From Orlajensenia sp037404875 (lineage in GTDB: Bacteria > Actinomycetota > Actinomycetes > Actinomycetales > Microbacteriaceae): a stretch of DNA of 64,000 nt. The first letter of the stretch is position 1; each line of letters begins with the position of its first letter. Made by a program: the position numbers and the translations under genes. The stretch lies in assembly GCF_037404875.1 (NCBI RefSeq), contig NZ_JBBELO010000007.1:62001-126000 (forward strand). The letters are read 5' to 3'. Below the pieces are notes generated by a model. It ran no database searches, had not been told where the DNA came from, and was given only the letters and a program-made list of their open reading frames with translations. Positions 1 to 8,354 of the stretch are shown piece after piece.

Positions 1-3000
1 AGAGCCGGTTGCGAGGCCAAAGCACGTTCCGGTCACCACGAATCCGACGACCGCGCCAAAGTAGCTCGAAACCAAGCCGATACCAATGTCTTCACCTGTA
101 ACAGTTCCGGTCGGGTCGGTTCCGTTGACTGGGTTGCATTGAGTGTAGGCGTACGGCATCCTCTCCTGTCCGGACGGGTCCATCTGCGTGAATCGTCCGA
201 GGGTGGGGTCGTAGTAGCGGGCGCCCAACTTGTAATACCCGGAGTTGGTGTCGAGGTAACCACCGGTGTATCGGATCTTGTTGACGACCGCGGTGGCGGT
301 GGTGGCTGCTGCTCGGATTTCCCCGTAGGGGCTGTAGGAGTAGCCGCCTTCCCAGGCGCCAGTGCTGGACAGAAGTCCGACAACACTGCCGAGCATGTCG
401 GTGATGTAGTAGTGGCTGCTGCCGCCGCTGCGCAGACTGACGGGAGTGCCGTGGCTGTCGCGGGTGATGTACCCGGTGACCCCGGCATCGGTTCCGGAGG
501 CGAGGCCGAGAGCGGAGGTGGTGAAGGTGCCGGTGCCTGAGCTGAGGCGTTCGGTGTTGCCGTCGCCGAAGTAGGCTTGCGCGGTTCCGCCGATGCTACG
601 GGCGGCGCCGCGGTCATCGACGGTTTGGGTGGTGCCGGCGCGGCCGTTGTTTGTTTGGTTGCCGGCGGCGTCGTAGGTCCAGCTGCTGGTGGAGCCGGTT
701 GCGGTGGCGATCTCGTTGGCGTTGTTGTACGTGTAGCTGATCGTGCCGGCGGTGGCGCCGGTGGATCCGGATCGGGTGTTGCTGAGCCGGTTGCCTGCTG
801 CGTCGTACGTGTAGGTCCATGCTGCGGTCTGGGTGGACCCGGATGTCTCGACAGCGCTGAGCAGGTGCCGTTGACTGTCGTAACCGTACGTGGTCACCGC
901 CCCGGCGGTCACGCCCTGCTCCTTGAAAGCGGTGCGGGTCTGCAGGGTGAACTGGTCGGCGCTGCCGTTGGTGTAGCTGTACCCGATGCTGACCTGGGTG
1001 GTGCCGGCGGCGTCCTTCCCGGTGATCTTGGTCGGCCGACCCGACGCGTCGTACTCATGGGTGACGATGGCACCGCCCGGGAACACTCTGCTCTTCTCGA
1101 TGTTGTTGGCGTAGTAATCCAACTGGGTGCAGCCTGAGTTTGTGGCGGGCGTTCCCGAGGAGGGGCAGGCGCCGCCGGGCTCTTGGATGGTCTTGAGCAG
1201 GTTGTTGTTGAAGTAACGGTAGGCGGTCTTCCCGCCGCCGTCTTGGAAGGAGGCCAAGTTCCCGACCGGGTCATAGGAGAACTTCTGCACCACACTGTTC
1301 GGTCCGCCCTGCCGGGTCAGGTGACCCTGAGCGTCATACTCGTACGTCTCAGAGTCGGCCGCGTACGAGTCGGTCACGGACTTGCGGAGCCCGTTCGGGT
1401 TGTAGCTGGTGGTGAGGGTGTCATTGTCGTCGAAGGTGATCAGCGTCTGCCGGTCCGCCAAGCTGTACCCGTAGTCGGTGTCCAACCCGCGCCCATCGAT
1501 GACCGTGGTGAGCCGGCCGAGGGTGTCATAGAAGTTCTGGGTGGAACCCAGCGGGGCTGGCGGGATCACCTTCGTCAAATCCCCAGCCGCGTTGTACTGA
1601 TAGGTGGTGACTTTCCCGCGCGCGTCGGTCGCGGTGCAGATCTGCCCGGCATAGTTGCTGCAGGAACCGTGTCCGTCGGAGTACGTGTAGGTGCTCAGGG
1701 TGACCGGAGTCGCCGCGGTTGCGTCCAGCTTGGTCAACACGTTACCGGCGGCGTCGTAACTGTAGGCGTCCTTATGCCCAGCCGGGTCGGTGGTGCAGGT
1801 GGGTTGGTAACCGGTGCCGCTGGTCGCGGGGGTACTCGCCGGCGCGGACCCGCAGGTGGTGCCCTGCCCGTACAGTGCGGTCGCCGCCGCTCCGGTGGGG
1901 ATCTCGGCTCTGGTGGTGTTGAACAGGGCGTCGTAGCTGTAGGTGGTCTTCTTGCCCTGAGTCTGTCCCGACTGCAACGCGTCCGTGGTGGTTTCCACAT
2001 CCGAGTTCGGCTTCCAGGTCTGTTCCCGTTTCCGGTTCAGCGCGTCCGTCGCCGAGGTCACCCGCCCGAGGGTGTCATACGCGTACGTGCTGGTGTGGTT
2101 GTTGGGATCCGCTACCGCCGTCGAGGAGGTGCTGTAGGTGAACCCGGTGACGATGTCCGACCCGTCACCCCAGGTCGGCGAGGTGGACTTCTGCGTCACC
2201 GACACCACCCGGGAGCCGCTGTCGTAGCCGAACTTGACCACGGTCGTGCCTGGGGCGGCCGGCACCGTGATCGTGGACAACCGGCCGGCAGCGTCATACG
2301 TGTAGGACTCGACCGTGCCATCCGGTGCAGTGACTTTGCCCAACTGGCCGTACGCGGTTTGGGCGTATTTGGTTTGCCGGCCCGCGGAATCGGTGATCAC
2401 CGTCGGCACCGTCCCTGAGAGAGTCACATCCGCGTACCGGCCTGAGGCTTGCAGTGCACGGGTGATCGCGTTGCCGGAGTATTGGTAGGTGACGCCGACA
2501 CCGTTGCGGTCCAGATCCGCGGTCAGGAACCCGGACCCGTTGAAGAACAACTCCTCCCCGGTGCGTGTGTAGGAGAGCTGGAACACTCGGTCGGGGTTCC
2601 CGGTCTGGGCTTTCAGGATCGCGTTGAAGCCCGCCGGTGTGGTGTACCCGGTGCCGGTGTTCGTGAAGCTCTCCTGGATTCCGGACGGCCCGTAGAACAC
2701 CTGGGTGGCACCCCCATCGGAGGTGTACAAGCCGACGTCGCGGGCGGCGATCGAGGACGACCAACCCCCACCGAACACGCCCTGCGAGCGGGACAGGCCG
2801 TTGTAGAACCGGTCCGCCCGCAACCCCACCCCCGGCCCGGTGATGGCGGTGTCGTTGGAGGTAACGAGCAGGTTCCCGTTCGCCACGTTCACCCGGGCGA
2901 CCGTGCGATCCGACAACGGGAAATCGATGAACGACATGAACGGCAGCGACCCCAACCCCGGCGCGCCCACCGTCGTGCCAGCGGGCGCGTTCTGCGGCGA

Positions 3001-3249
3001 CGCCTGCGCATTCGGGTTCGCGCTCGTGGATGATGTCACCCGCGGTGTCGCGTCCGGCGCCCACTGTGTCGATGGGGCGCCCGCAGCAGCTTGCGCCCCA
3101 TCATCCGCAGTGGTCGGTGGGGTCCACACATCAGCCGCCGGCAACGCCTCGGTGCGAACCTGTGGTGCGGCCGCAGCCGGTGAGGTCACGGCGCCGACAG
3201 TGAGCAGTGCGCTGATAGCGGTTCCGGCGAGAAGCGCGCGTGCACGCAT
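1..3249 (-). CDS. Secreted RHS/YD-repeat protein, C-terminus cut by the window edge
   Basis: One frame stays open for 1,083 codons from an ATG with GGGAG upstream to the window edge, so the C-terminus is missing. Residues 1-29 look like a Sec signal peptide (basic MRAR, a hydrophobic core, then an Ala-rich cleavage region). From about residue 315 there are at least ten YD motifs (YTYDAAGRL, YEYDAQGHL, YTYDAAGNR), and about residues 945-1045 form the RHS core (ITDMLGSVVGL, LGARYYDPTLGRF, NPVNGTDPTG). In this family the repeats build a beta-cage around a variable C-terminal toxin or effector that starts right after the core. About 40 Gly/Val-rich residues of that tip are visible here. A role in contact-dependent competition or as a wall-associated protein is inferred from the family. 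Any immunity gene would lie outside the window. Confidence 0.9.
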   Translation of the reverse strand, partial: MRARALLAGTAISALLTVGAVTSPAAAAPQVRTEALPAADVWTPPTTADDGAQAAAGAPSTQWAPDATPRVTSSTSANPNAQASPQNAPAGTTVGAPGLGSLPFMSFIDFPLSDRTVARVNVANGNLLVTSNDTAITGPGVGLRADRFYNGLSRSQGVFGGGWSSSIAARDVGLYTSDGGATQVFYGPSGIQESFTNTGTGYTTPAGFNAILKAQTGNPDRVFQLSYTRTGEELFFNGSGFLTADLDRNGVGVTYQYSGNAITRALQASGRYADVTLSGTVPTVITDSAGRQTKYAQTAYGQLGKVTAPDGTVESYTYDAAGRLSTITVPAAPGTTVVKFGYDSGSRVVSVTQKSTSPTWGDGSDIVTGFTYSTSSTAVADPNNHTSTYAYDTLGRVTSATDALNRKREQTWKPNSDVETTTDALQSGQTQGKKTTYSYDALFNTTRAEIPTGAAATALYGQGTTCGSAPASTPATSGTGYQPTCTTDPAGHKDAYSYDAAGNVLTKLDATAATPVTLSTYTYSDGHGSCSNYAGQICTATDARGKVTTYQYNAAGDLTKVIPPAPLGSTQNFYDTLGRLTTVIDGRGLDTDYGYSLADRQTLITFDDNDTLTTSYNPNGLRKSVTDSYAADSETYEYDAQGHLTRQGGPNSVVQKFSYDPVGNLASFQDGGGKTAYRYFNNNLLKTIQEPGGACPSSGTPATNSGCTQLDYYANNIEKSRVFPGGAIVTHEYDASGRPTKITGKDAAGTTQVSIGYSYTNGSADQFTLQTRTAFKEQGVTAGAVTTYGYDSQRHLLSAVETSGSTQTAAWTYTYDAAGNRLSNTRSGSTGATAGTISYTYNNANEIATATGSTSSWTYDAAGNQTNNGRAGTTQTVDDRGAARSIGGTAQAYFGDGNTERLSSGTGTFTTSALGLASGTDAGVTGYITRDSHGTPVSLRSGGSSHYYITDMLGSVVGLLSSTGAWEGGYSYSPYGEIRAAATTATAVVNKIRYTGGYLDTNSGYYKLGARYYDPTLGRFTQMDPSGQERMPYAYTQCNPVNGTDPTGTVTGEDIGIGLVSSYFGAVVGFVVTGTCFGLATGS

Positions 3250-3662
3250 GATGAAGCTCCCAAGACAATCGGTGGATCCCCGCTGCGATCACGCCGGACC
3301 AAGAGCCTCGACCTCGCTTCGACTGAAGCTTCCCGCACCCGCTGAAGAGTGTCAAGCAAATTCTGAGGGATGCTCATTCGATGGTGCGCATGAGCTACGC
3401 GAGCTCAGCCGCGAGTCCGCCCGCCGGCCGCAGTTCGCACCTGAGAACCTCGGGCAGCGACGACGATGTTGCTCTGCTTGATGATGATGATTTCGGAATC
3501 TGGTTGGACTCCCTCTGCGGTATCGGCCCACTGGATGGCCGCACACGAGCACCCGCTGGGACTGGGAACCAGGGAAGTAATGCGGGGGAGTGATCCGGCC
3601 GGTGTGCGGTGAGCATCCGTCGCGAAGGTGCGTGCGCGGCCGGGATCGGCTTGGATGGGGAC
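3250..3662. other. 413-bp intergenic region between the RHS gene and the FKBP gene
   Basis: No convincing gene is visible. The left part should hold the promoter and leader of the RHS gene. A short frame of about 70 codons on the plus strand (3381-3593), with an Asp-rich stretch, resembles nothing I recognise and has no clear ribosome binding site. The divergent FKBP gene probably has its promoter near the right end. Confidence 0.5.
3327..3355 (-). promoter_or_regulatory. Candidate promoter of the RHS gene
   Basis: On the minus strand a perfect TTGACA is followed after 17 bases by GAAGCT, which keeps only the conserved A and final T of a -10 box. It lies about 80 bases upstream of the RHS start codon. 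The -35 box is good and the -10 box weak. Confidence 0.35.
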
Positions 3663-4034
3663 ATGACTGATCTGAACAGCAAGCCAGAAGCGGACTTTCC
3701 CGAGGGACCCGCGCCCGAGGTGCTCGTCATCGAAGACGTCGTCGTCGGTGACGGCGCTGAGGCGCAGGCATCCTCAACGGTCGATGTGCACTACCTCGGC
3801 TACGAGTACGACACCGGCGAGGAGTTCGACTCGTCGTGGAGCCGCGGTGAATCGATCAACTTCCCCCTGCGCTCGCTCATCGCGGGCTGGCAGGAGGGCA
3901 TCCCCGGAATGAAGGTGGGCGGTCGGCGCAAGCTCGTCGTTCCTCCGCACCAGGCGTACGGTCCTGCCGGCGGCGGTCACCGGCTCTCGGGCAAGACCCT
4001 CGTCTTCATCATCGACCTGCGGGGCGTCAGCTGA
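3663..4034 (+). CDS. FKBP-type peptidyl-prolyl cis-trans isomerase
   Basis: This 123-residue protein is a single FKBP domain after a short acidic N-terminus. The visible family signatures are VDVHYLGYEYDTGEEFDSSW, the hinge region LIAGWQEGIPGMKVGGRRK, the VPPHQAYG segment and the terminal LVFIIDL strand. It has no signal peptide or membrane segment, so it should act in the cytoplasm as a prolyl isomerase that assists protein folding. I chose the ATG before TDLNSK; an in-frame GTG 54 bases upstream would add residues that do not look like the family. The gene ends 6 bases from the convergent lipase-like gene. Confidence 0.9.
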   Translation: MTDLNSKPEADFPEGPAPEVLVIEDVVVGDGAEAQASSTVDVHYLGYEYDTGEEFDSSWSRGESINFPLRSLIAGWQEGIPGMKVGGRRKLVVPPHQAYGPAGGGHRLSGKTLVFIIDLRGVS

Positions 4035-4040
4035 TCGGAG

Positions 4041-4736
4041 TCAGCTGACCCGACTGCGCTCGCCGTCGTCGACCACCTCGTCGACGACGGCGAGCGCGCG
4101 CACGTCCTCCAGCAGGCGGAAGTGCCCCGCGAACGGCAGCCGGATGTTGCGCTCGGCACCGGCGAGAAAGCTCCCGTCGGGAACGACCAGGTCGAGGCTG
4201 CTGTAGACCGAGGTGATCCGTGCGTTGACGTCGGTGATCGCGGAGAAGCGCAGCAGTGCCGCGTCGCGCGGCGAGAACTCCCGCAATTCTCGGCGCACGG
4301 CGTAGCGCGCGAGCCGGGAACCGGAGAACGGCGTGTTGATCGCCACCATCCGGGTGATGCGCGCCCGCTCCTCCGACTCGACCATGACCCATTTCCCGAT
4401 CAAGCCCCCCTTGCTGTGGGCCACGATCACGACGTCGCTCAGCCCGCGCGAGGCGAGCAGGTCGGCCGCCGCGCGTCCCGCCTCCGCGATTCTCGAGCGG
4501 TTGTAGCCCAACTGGGGCAGCAGGTGCACGGGATGCCCCGCCCCGGCCAGTCGCGCGGCGACGGGCCGCATGAACCGCCAGTCCTCGTAGATGCCCGGGA
4601 GCATGAGCACCGGACGCTTCGAGCCGCTGCTCGCGTACTCATTCGGGTCGTGGCGGGTGCTCACCGCCTCCCACCAGCGTGCGAACACGAAGGCGTAGTC
4701 GCGCACGAGGCTCACACCGATGGCGAGCGGATTCAC
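4041..4736 (-). CDS. Alpha/beta-hydrolase, lipase/esterase-like
   Basis: The 231-residue product has the alpha/beta-hydrolase core: the strand PVLMLPGIY leads to an oxyanion region, the nucleophile elbow is AHSKGG with Ser108, and Asp182 or Asp187 and His205 (PFAGHF) are candidates for the rest of the triad. The GIYEDW and HSKGG patterns resemble bacterial triacylglycerol lipase or PGAP1-like esterases. It has no signal peptide. The GTG start overlaps the stop codon of the preceding hydrolase gene (GTGA), so the two are probably translationally coupled. Its substrate cannot be read from the sequence. Confidence 0.8.
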   Translation of the reverse strand: MNPLAIGVSLVRDYAFVFARWWEAVSTRHDPNEYASSGSKRPVLMLPGIYEDWRFMRPVAARLAGAGHPVHLLPQLGYNRSRIAEAGRAAADLLASRGLSDVVIVAHSKGGLIGKWVMVESEERARITRMVAINTPFSGSRLARYAVRRELREFSPRDAALLRFSAITDVNARITSVYSSLDLVVPDGSFLAGAERNIRLPFAGHFRLLEDVRALAVVDEVVDDGERSRVS

Positions 4737-5554
4737 GGCGCGGACGTGTTCTGGCGCGGCGCGCTTCGGGTGGCCTGGCCGCCCTGCGCGAACGTCGCGA
4801 TGATGCCCGATGCCCGCTCGGCGTCGGTGTACATGCCCACGTGCGCCTGGCCCGGCAACTCCACCATGGTGCCTGCGGGAAGGGCGCCGGCGATGGCCCG
4901 GTTCCAGACGCGCGGCGAAATGGGGTCGTGCTCCCCACGCATCACGAGCGCGGGCTGCGAGACGCGTGCCGCTCGCGTCAGCAGGGGGTAATCCCTCATG
5001 ACGGGCGCGATCTTGAGCATCCACCGCGGCCCACAGCGCAGATAGTCCGTGAAGACGATGAGGTTCACGTCGAGCCGTTCCTTGAGGCTGTCCTGCGCCA
5101 GCCGAAGCGCCTGCTTGGTCACTGAGCGTTCCGCGGGATTGGTGACCGCACCGATCAGCACGACGCGGCCAACGGCATCCGGTGCCCGCAGGGCGAATTC
5201 CGTGGTGATCTGCGTGCCCATGGAATGGCCCACGACGGTGGCGTCGGCGAGGTTCTCATGCCGGGCCCAGGCGGCGAGCAGGTCGGCGTAGCGTTCGATG
5301 GATGCCGCGTGCCGAGGCTCGGGGGTCGAGCCCATACCGGGCAGCTCCAGTGCGATGACCGCGCCGTACGGGGCCAGCGCCCGGGCGAGCGGCCCGAAGT
5401 ACCGTGAGGCCACGCCGATGCCGTGAACGAGCACGAAGAGCGCATCCGTGGGGCCGTCGAGGTGCTTCGCCACGAGGGTGAGGTCATCGTGCGTGAACCG
5501 CTCCTCCCGCGAATACTGCGGCTGGGCACTGGCTCCTGCCCGTCTGGTCTTCAC
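4733..5554 (-). CDS. Alpha/beta fold hydrolase
   Basis: This 273-residue protein has a full canonical triad: the oxyanion motif VHGIG near residue 44, the nucleophile Ser111 in VVGHSMG, Asp210 in MRGEHDPIS and His238 in PGQAHVG. This is the pattern of the MhpC/BphD-like family of small-molecule hydrolases and haloperoxidases. No membrane or secretion signal is visible. It is the first gene of a two-gene unit with the overlapping lipase-like gene, which suggests consecutive or related ester hydrolysis. The GTG start has AGAGGA 5-6 bases upstream. Confidence 0.82.
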   Translation of the reverse strand: MKTRRAGASAQPQYSREERFTHDDLTLVAKHLDGPTDALFVLVHGIGVASRYFGPLARALAPYGAVIALELPGMGSTPEPRHAASIERYADLLAAWARHENLADATVVGHSMGTQITTEFALRAPDAVGRVVLIGAVTNPAERSVTKQALRLAQDSLKERLDVNLIVFTDYLRCGPRWMLKIAPVMRDYPLLTRAARVSQPALVMRGEHDPISPRVWNRAIAGALPAGTMVELPGQAHVGMYTDAERASGIIATFAQGGQATRSAPRQNTSAP

Positions 5555-5576
5555 GTCGTCCTCTCGCTCCCGGCAC

Positions 5577-5642
5577 GCCTCAGGGGTGAGGCATCGTGCG
5601 GCGAACCTCAGGCTAACGCCTCAGGGTGAGCCCGCATGCGGG
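5577..5642. promoter_or_regulatory. Repeated CCTCAGG boxes and a palindrome in a divergent promoter region
   Basis: Between the divergent hydrolase and YhhN-like genes there are three CCTCAGG copies, one of them inside the inverted repeat GCCTCA-gggg-TGAGGC. They are followed by the perfect 12-base palindrome CCCGCATGCGGG. The arrangement suggests binding sites for a regulator, but no cognate regulator is adjacent. Confidence 0.35.
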
Positions 5643-5696
5643 TTGCGCAGCGGCTGCTTAGGCTGGCACGACACTCTCCGACAGTAAGGGCCGCCC

Positions 5697-6407
5697 GTGA
5701 CCAACCACGTTCAGCGGAGCAGCCGATGGCGGGCCTTCGTGCCGTACGCGCTCGTGGGCATGGCCCACGTCGTCCTCGTGCTGACCGGTCCGGAACCCGC
5801 CGCGGCTGTATCCAAGGCGCTGCTCATGCCCGCGCTGGCCCTCGGACTGTTCCTGTCGGCGCGGTCGCTGCGGCGAGCGGTCGTGCTCAGCACTCTCGCG
5901 GCGCTCGTGTTGTCGTGGCTCGGCGACGTCGTTCTGGGCCTGCCGTGGGCGAACTCCTTCGTGATCGGGCTGGCAGCGTTCCTGCTCGCCCACGCCGCCT
6001 ACCTCGTGCTGTTCCTCGCCGTGCTGCGGCTGCGCCGTCCCCGTCTGTGGGCCGGCGTCTACGTTCTCTGGTTCGTCGCCTTCGTCGCCGTGCTGGGGCC
6101 ATCGCTCGGTGCGCTCTTCGTGCCGGTCGCCGTCTACGGCGCGGTTCTCGGGGCCATGGCGGCCTTCGCGTCCGGCGGCTCCCGGATGCTGGCGGCCGGC
6201 GGCGCGCTCTTCGTCGCCTCCGACAGCCTGCTCGCGTTCCTGACGTTCTGGCCGGGCATCCGCTTTCCCGGCGTGGACGCCCTCATCATGGCGGGCTACA
6301 TTCTCGCGCAGGGCCTGATCATCGCCAGTGTGGTGCGAACCTCCGCGGCATCGAGGCAGCCGGATCCCGATGGCGATGTCGCGCCCGCGTTCGAGGGAGC
6401 GGCGTAG
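5697..6407 (+). CDS. YhhN/TMEM86 family membrane protein (lysoplasmalogenase-like)
   Basis: The 236-residue protein has about eight hydrophobic segments and the family motifs SWLGDVVL (around residue 80), LLAHAAYL and FVASDSLLAF, with the acidic residues placed as in YhhN/TMEM86. Animal TMEM86 members hydrolyse the vinyl-ether bond of lysoplasmalogens; the function of bacterial homologues is less certain. It should lie in the cytoplasmic membrane. The start is a GTG with AAGGG at a good distance. The gene stands alone and runs divergently from the hydrolase pair. Confidence 0.82.
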   Translation: MTNHVQRSSRWRAFVPYALVGMAHVVLVLTGPEPAAAVSKALLMPALALGLFLSARSLRRAVVLSTLAALVLSWLGDVVLGLPWANSFVIGLAAFLLAHAAYLVLFLAVLRLRRPRLWAGVYVLWFVAFVAVLGPSLGALFVPVAVYGAVLGAMAAFASGGSRMLAAGGALFVASDSLLAFLTFWPGIRFPGVDALIMAGYILAQGLIIASVVRTSAASRQPDPDGDVAPAFEGAA

Positions 6408-6417
6408 CCGGACGTAG

Positions 6418-6732
6418 CTAGAGGGCCGCGGCGGCCGCTGCACTCGGGCGCTGACCGGCCTCGCGCACGCGATCCACGAGCGTGCGCCACGGACCCTGCA
6501 CCTGCTGTTCGGCGAGTGTCGCCTCTCGCGTGGGCGGGTGCGCCTGGGGCTCCTCGTACCGGATGCGGTAGACGAACCGATCCGGAGTCGCGGGGGCGGC
6601 CGGAACCTCGTCCCAGGGCAGCTCGCTCACCAATAGCCTCCAGTCGGGAGCGTCGGGTTGGTCGTCGATGACGACCTGCCAGGTCATCCTCATTCCGGCG
6701 AACCCGCCGGAACGCGAGACGATCACCCTCAT
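6418..6732 (-). CDS. Protealysin inhibitor emfourin-like protein
   Basis: This 104-residue protein begins with MRVIVSRSGGFAGMRM and continues with short strands and the segment YRIRYEEPQ. Its length, its opening RSGGFAG pattern and its position just downstream of an M4 protease match emfourin, the inhibitor of protealysin-like proteases. It has no signal peptide, so both partners appear cytoplasmic. Only 41 bases separate it from the protease stop codon, which suggests co-transcription and dosage coupling. The assignment rests on pattern and context; I could not align it. Confidence 0.8.
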   Translation of the reverse strand: MRVIVSRSGGFAGMRMTWQVVIDDQPDAPDWRLLVSELPWDEVPAAPATPDRFVYRIRYEEPQAHPPTREATLAEQQVQGPWRTLVDRVREAGQRPSAAAAAAL

Positions 6733-6773
6733 GCGGGCGATGCTACTCCCGTCGCCGGGCTCTTACGAGGGCC

Positions 6774-7838
6774 TCACACCACGCCGACGGCCCGCCATGC
6801 CGTCTGCACGGCGCTGGTCTGGCTCGCGTCCGCGCCGAATCGCGCGGTGGCCGCGGCGATCGTGGCATCGGCGAACTGGGCGAAGGTCCCGTTGGTCGGT
6901 ATGTCTTCGCCGGTCAGCGCGTCGTACCAGATCTGCCCGGCCTGCTCCCACGCGTGACCGCCGATGGCGGTGGCCACGAGGTAGAAGGCATGGTTGGGAA
7001 TGCCCGAATTGATGTGCACGCCGCCGTTGTCGTCGTCGGTCTCGACGTACCCGCTCATGTGATCGGGCTGGGGGTCCTTGCCGAGCACGTCGTCGTCGTA
7101 TGCGGTGCCGGGTGCCTTCATCGAGCGGAGTGCCACGCCCTGCACCTGGTCGGTGAACAGGCCCTCGCCGATCAGCCAGCTCGCCTGGTCGGCCCTCTGG
7201 CCCTTGGCATGCTGGGCGACCAGCGAGCCGAACACATCCGACACCGACTCGTTGAGCGCGCCGGCCTGCCCCTCGTATGCGAGACCGGCGGTCGCCTGTG
7301 TGACGCCGTGGGTCAGCTCGTGGCCGATCACGTCGACCGCGATGGTGAAGCGGTTGAAGACCTGGCCGTCGCCGTCGCCGAAGACCATCTGCTCCCCGTC
7401 CCAGAAGGCGTTGTCGTAGAGCTCGCCATAGTGCACGGTGGCCTTCAGGGGCAGGCCGCGGCCATCGATGGAGGAACGCTGGTACTGCTCCCAGTACAGC
7501 TCGAACGTCTGCCCGAGGCCGTCGTAGGCCTCGTTGACAGCGGCGTCGGCGGTGGGCGGCTCTCCCTCGCGCCGAACGACGCGACCGGGAACCTTCTCGG
7601 CGTGTTCGGCATCACCGATGGTGCGATCGGGGTGATCGGTCACCGCGTCGGATTCCGCGCGCATGCCGTTCAGTGGACGGTGGGGATGCGGCTCGGAGGT
7701 GCGCACGCCACGGAAGGGGTCGTCGCGCTCGAGCGACCGACGAGCCGCAGTGGCGGCCTCCTCGAAGCGCGGGTCTTCGACCTGCGCCAGCCGAGCCAGC
7801 AGGTACGGCGGCACGATGTGGCGGTGAGTATGCGTCAT
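6774..7838 (-). CDS. Protealysin-like M4 family metalloprotease
   Basis: The 354-residue protein carries the zinc motif HELTH at residues 173-177 and the third ligand Glu197 in NESVSD. The C-terminal domain contains the motif HINSGIPNHAFY and the catalytic-histidine region GGHAWEQ. It has no signal peptide. Instead it begins with a short propeptide containing PPYLL (residues 10-14), the signature of the protealysin subgroup, which differs from the long propeptide of thermolysin. The ATG chosen has GGGGGG a few bases upstream. Protealysin-type enzymes mature by cutting off this propeptide and may act inside the cell or after release. The likely inhibitor follows in the same operon. Confidence 0.92.
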   Translation of the reverse strand: MTHTHRHIVPPYLLARLAQVEDPRFEEAATAARRSLERDDPFRGVRTSEPHPHRPLNGMRAESDAVTDHPDRTIGDAEHAEKVPGRVVRREGEPPTADAAVNEAYDGLGQTFELYWEQYQRSSIDGRGLPLKATVHYGELYDNAFWDGEQMVFGDGDGQVFNRFTIAVDVIGHELTHGVTQATAGLAYEGQAGALNESVSDVFGSLVAQHAKGQRADQASWLIGEGLFTDQVQGVALRSMKAPGTAYDDDVLGKDPQPDHMSGYVETDDDNGGVHINSGIPNHAFYLVATAIGGHAWEQAGQIWYDALTGEDIPTNGTFAQFADATIAAATARFGADASQTSAVQTAWRAVGVV

Positions 7839-7921
7839 GTTCCCCCCAGTCATGCACCGAGCCTAATCGGAGCCGACGACATCGCGGCTGCTCCGTGGCC
7901 CAACTGCGCCGGAGCTGCTGG

Positions 7922-8018
7922 TAGACTCTTGAGGTTGCCGTCACGACGGCCGCGGATAAAGAGAGCTCGGGCATTCGGCTGCGAGCACCGCGCAACGAGA
8001 GAAAGAGGGATCCCACCT
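7922..8018 (+). promoter_or_regulatory. rpsO promoter and 5' leader
   Basis: A TAGACT -10 box is followed by a leader of about 85 bases before rpsO. The leader contains the small hairpin GCCGTCACGACGGC (7937-7950) and ends with a purine-rich site (GAAAGAGGGA) 8 bases before the start codon. Ribosomal protein S15 often represses its own translation through leader structure; that this happens here is inferred. Confidence 0.5.
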
Positions 8019-8288
8019 ATGGCACTTGATGCAGATATCAAGAAGGCGATCATCGAAGAGTACGCGACGCACCCCGGTGACACCGGATCCCCCGAGGTTC
8101 AGATCGCGATTCTGACCAAGCGGATCAAGGATCTCACCGAGCACCTCAAGGAGCACAAGCACGACCACCACTCGCGTCGTGGCCTGCTGCTGCTCGTCGG
8201 CCAGCGCCGCCGTCTGCTCGGATACCTCTCCGACGTGGACATCAACCGTTACCGCGCTCTCATCGAGCGCCTCGGTCTTCGACGATAA
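8019..8288 (+). CDS. rpsO: 30S ribosomal protein S15
   Basis: The 89-residue product has the normal S15 length and motifs: GDTGSPEVQIAILTKRI, LKEHKHDHHSRRGLL and the C-terminal YLSDVDINRYRALIERLGLRR region. S15 binds 16S rRNA early in assembly of the small-subunit platform. A strong Shine-Dalgarno site precedes the ATG and a hairpin terminator follows directly, so the gene is a single transcription unit. In many bacteria pnp follows rpsO immediately. Here it lies about 20 kb downstream. Confidence 0.98.
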   Translation: MALDADIKKAIIEEYATHPGDTGSPEVQIAILTKRIKDLTEHLKEHKHDHHSRRGLLLLVGQRRRLLGYLSDVDINRYRALIERLGLRR

Positions 8289-8304
8289 CGCGAACTTCTT
8301 CAGG

Positions 8305-8341
8305 ACGGCCGTCACCCTCGGGTGGCGGCCGTTCTCGTTTG
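8305..8341 (+). terminator. Intrinsic terminator of rpsO
   Basis: Two 13-base arms, ACGGCCGTCACCC and GGGTGGCGGCCGT, pair fully with one G-U pair around a tiny loop and are followed by the T-rich stretch TCTCGTTTGT. It starts 16 bases after the rpsO stop codon and also separates rpsO from the convergent CGNR gene. Confidence 0.85.
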
Positions 8342-8354
8342 TCGTGAGCTCCGA

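Noticed and set aside
1..3249. A frameshifted or broken RHS gene
   Set aside because: I translated the minus strand from the signal peptide to the window edge and found one continuous frame; apparent short frames are in other phases.
3381..3593. Small plus-strand frame in the gap between the RHS and FKBP genes
   Set aside because: No ribosome binding site and no similarity that I recognise; the gap is better explained as promoter and leader sequence.
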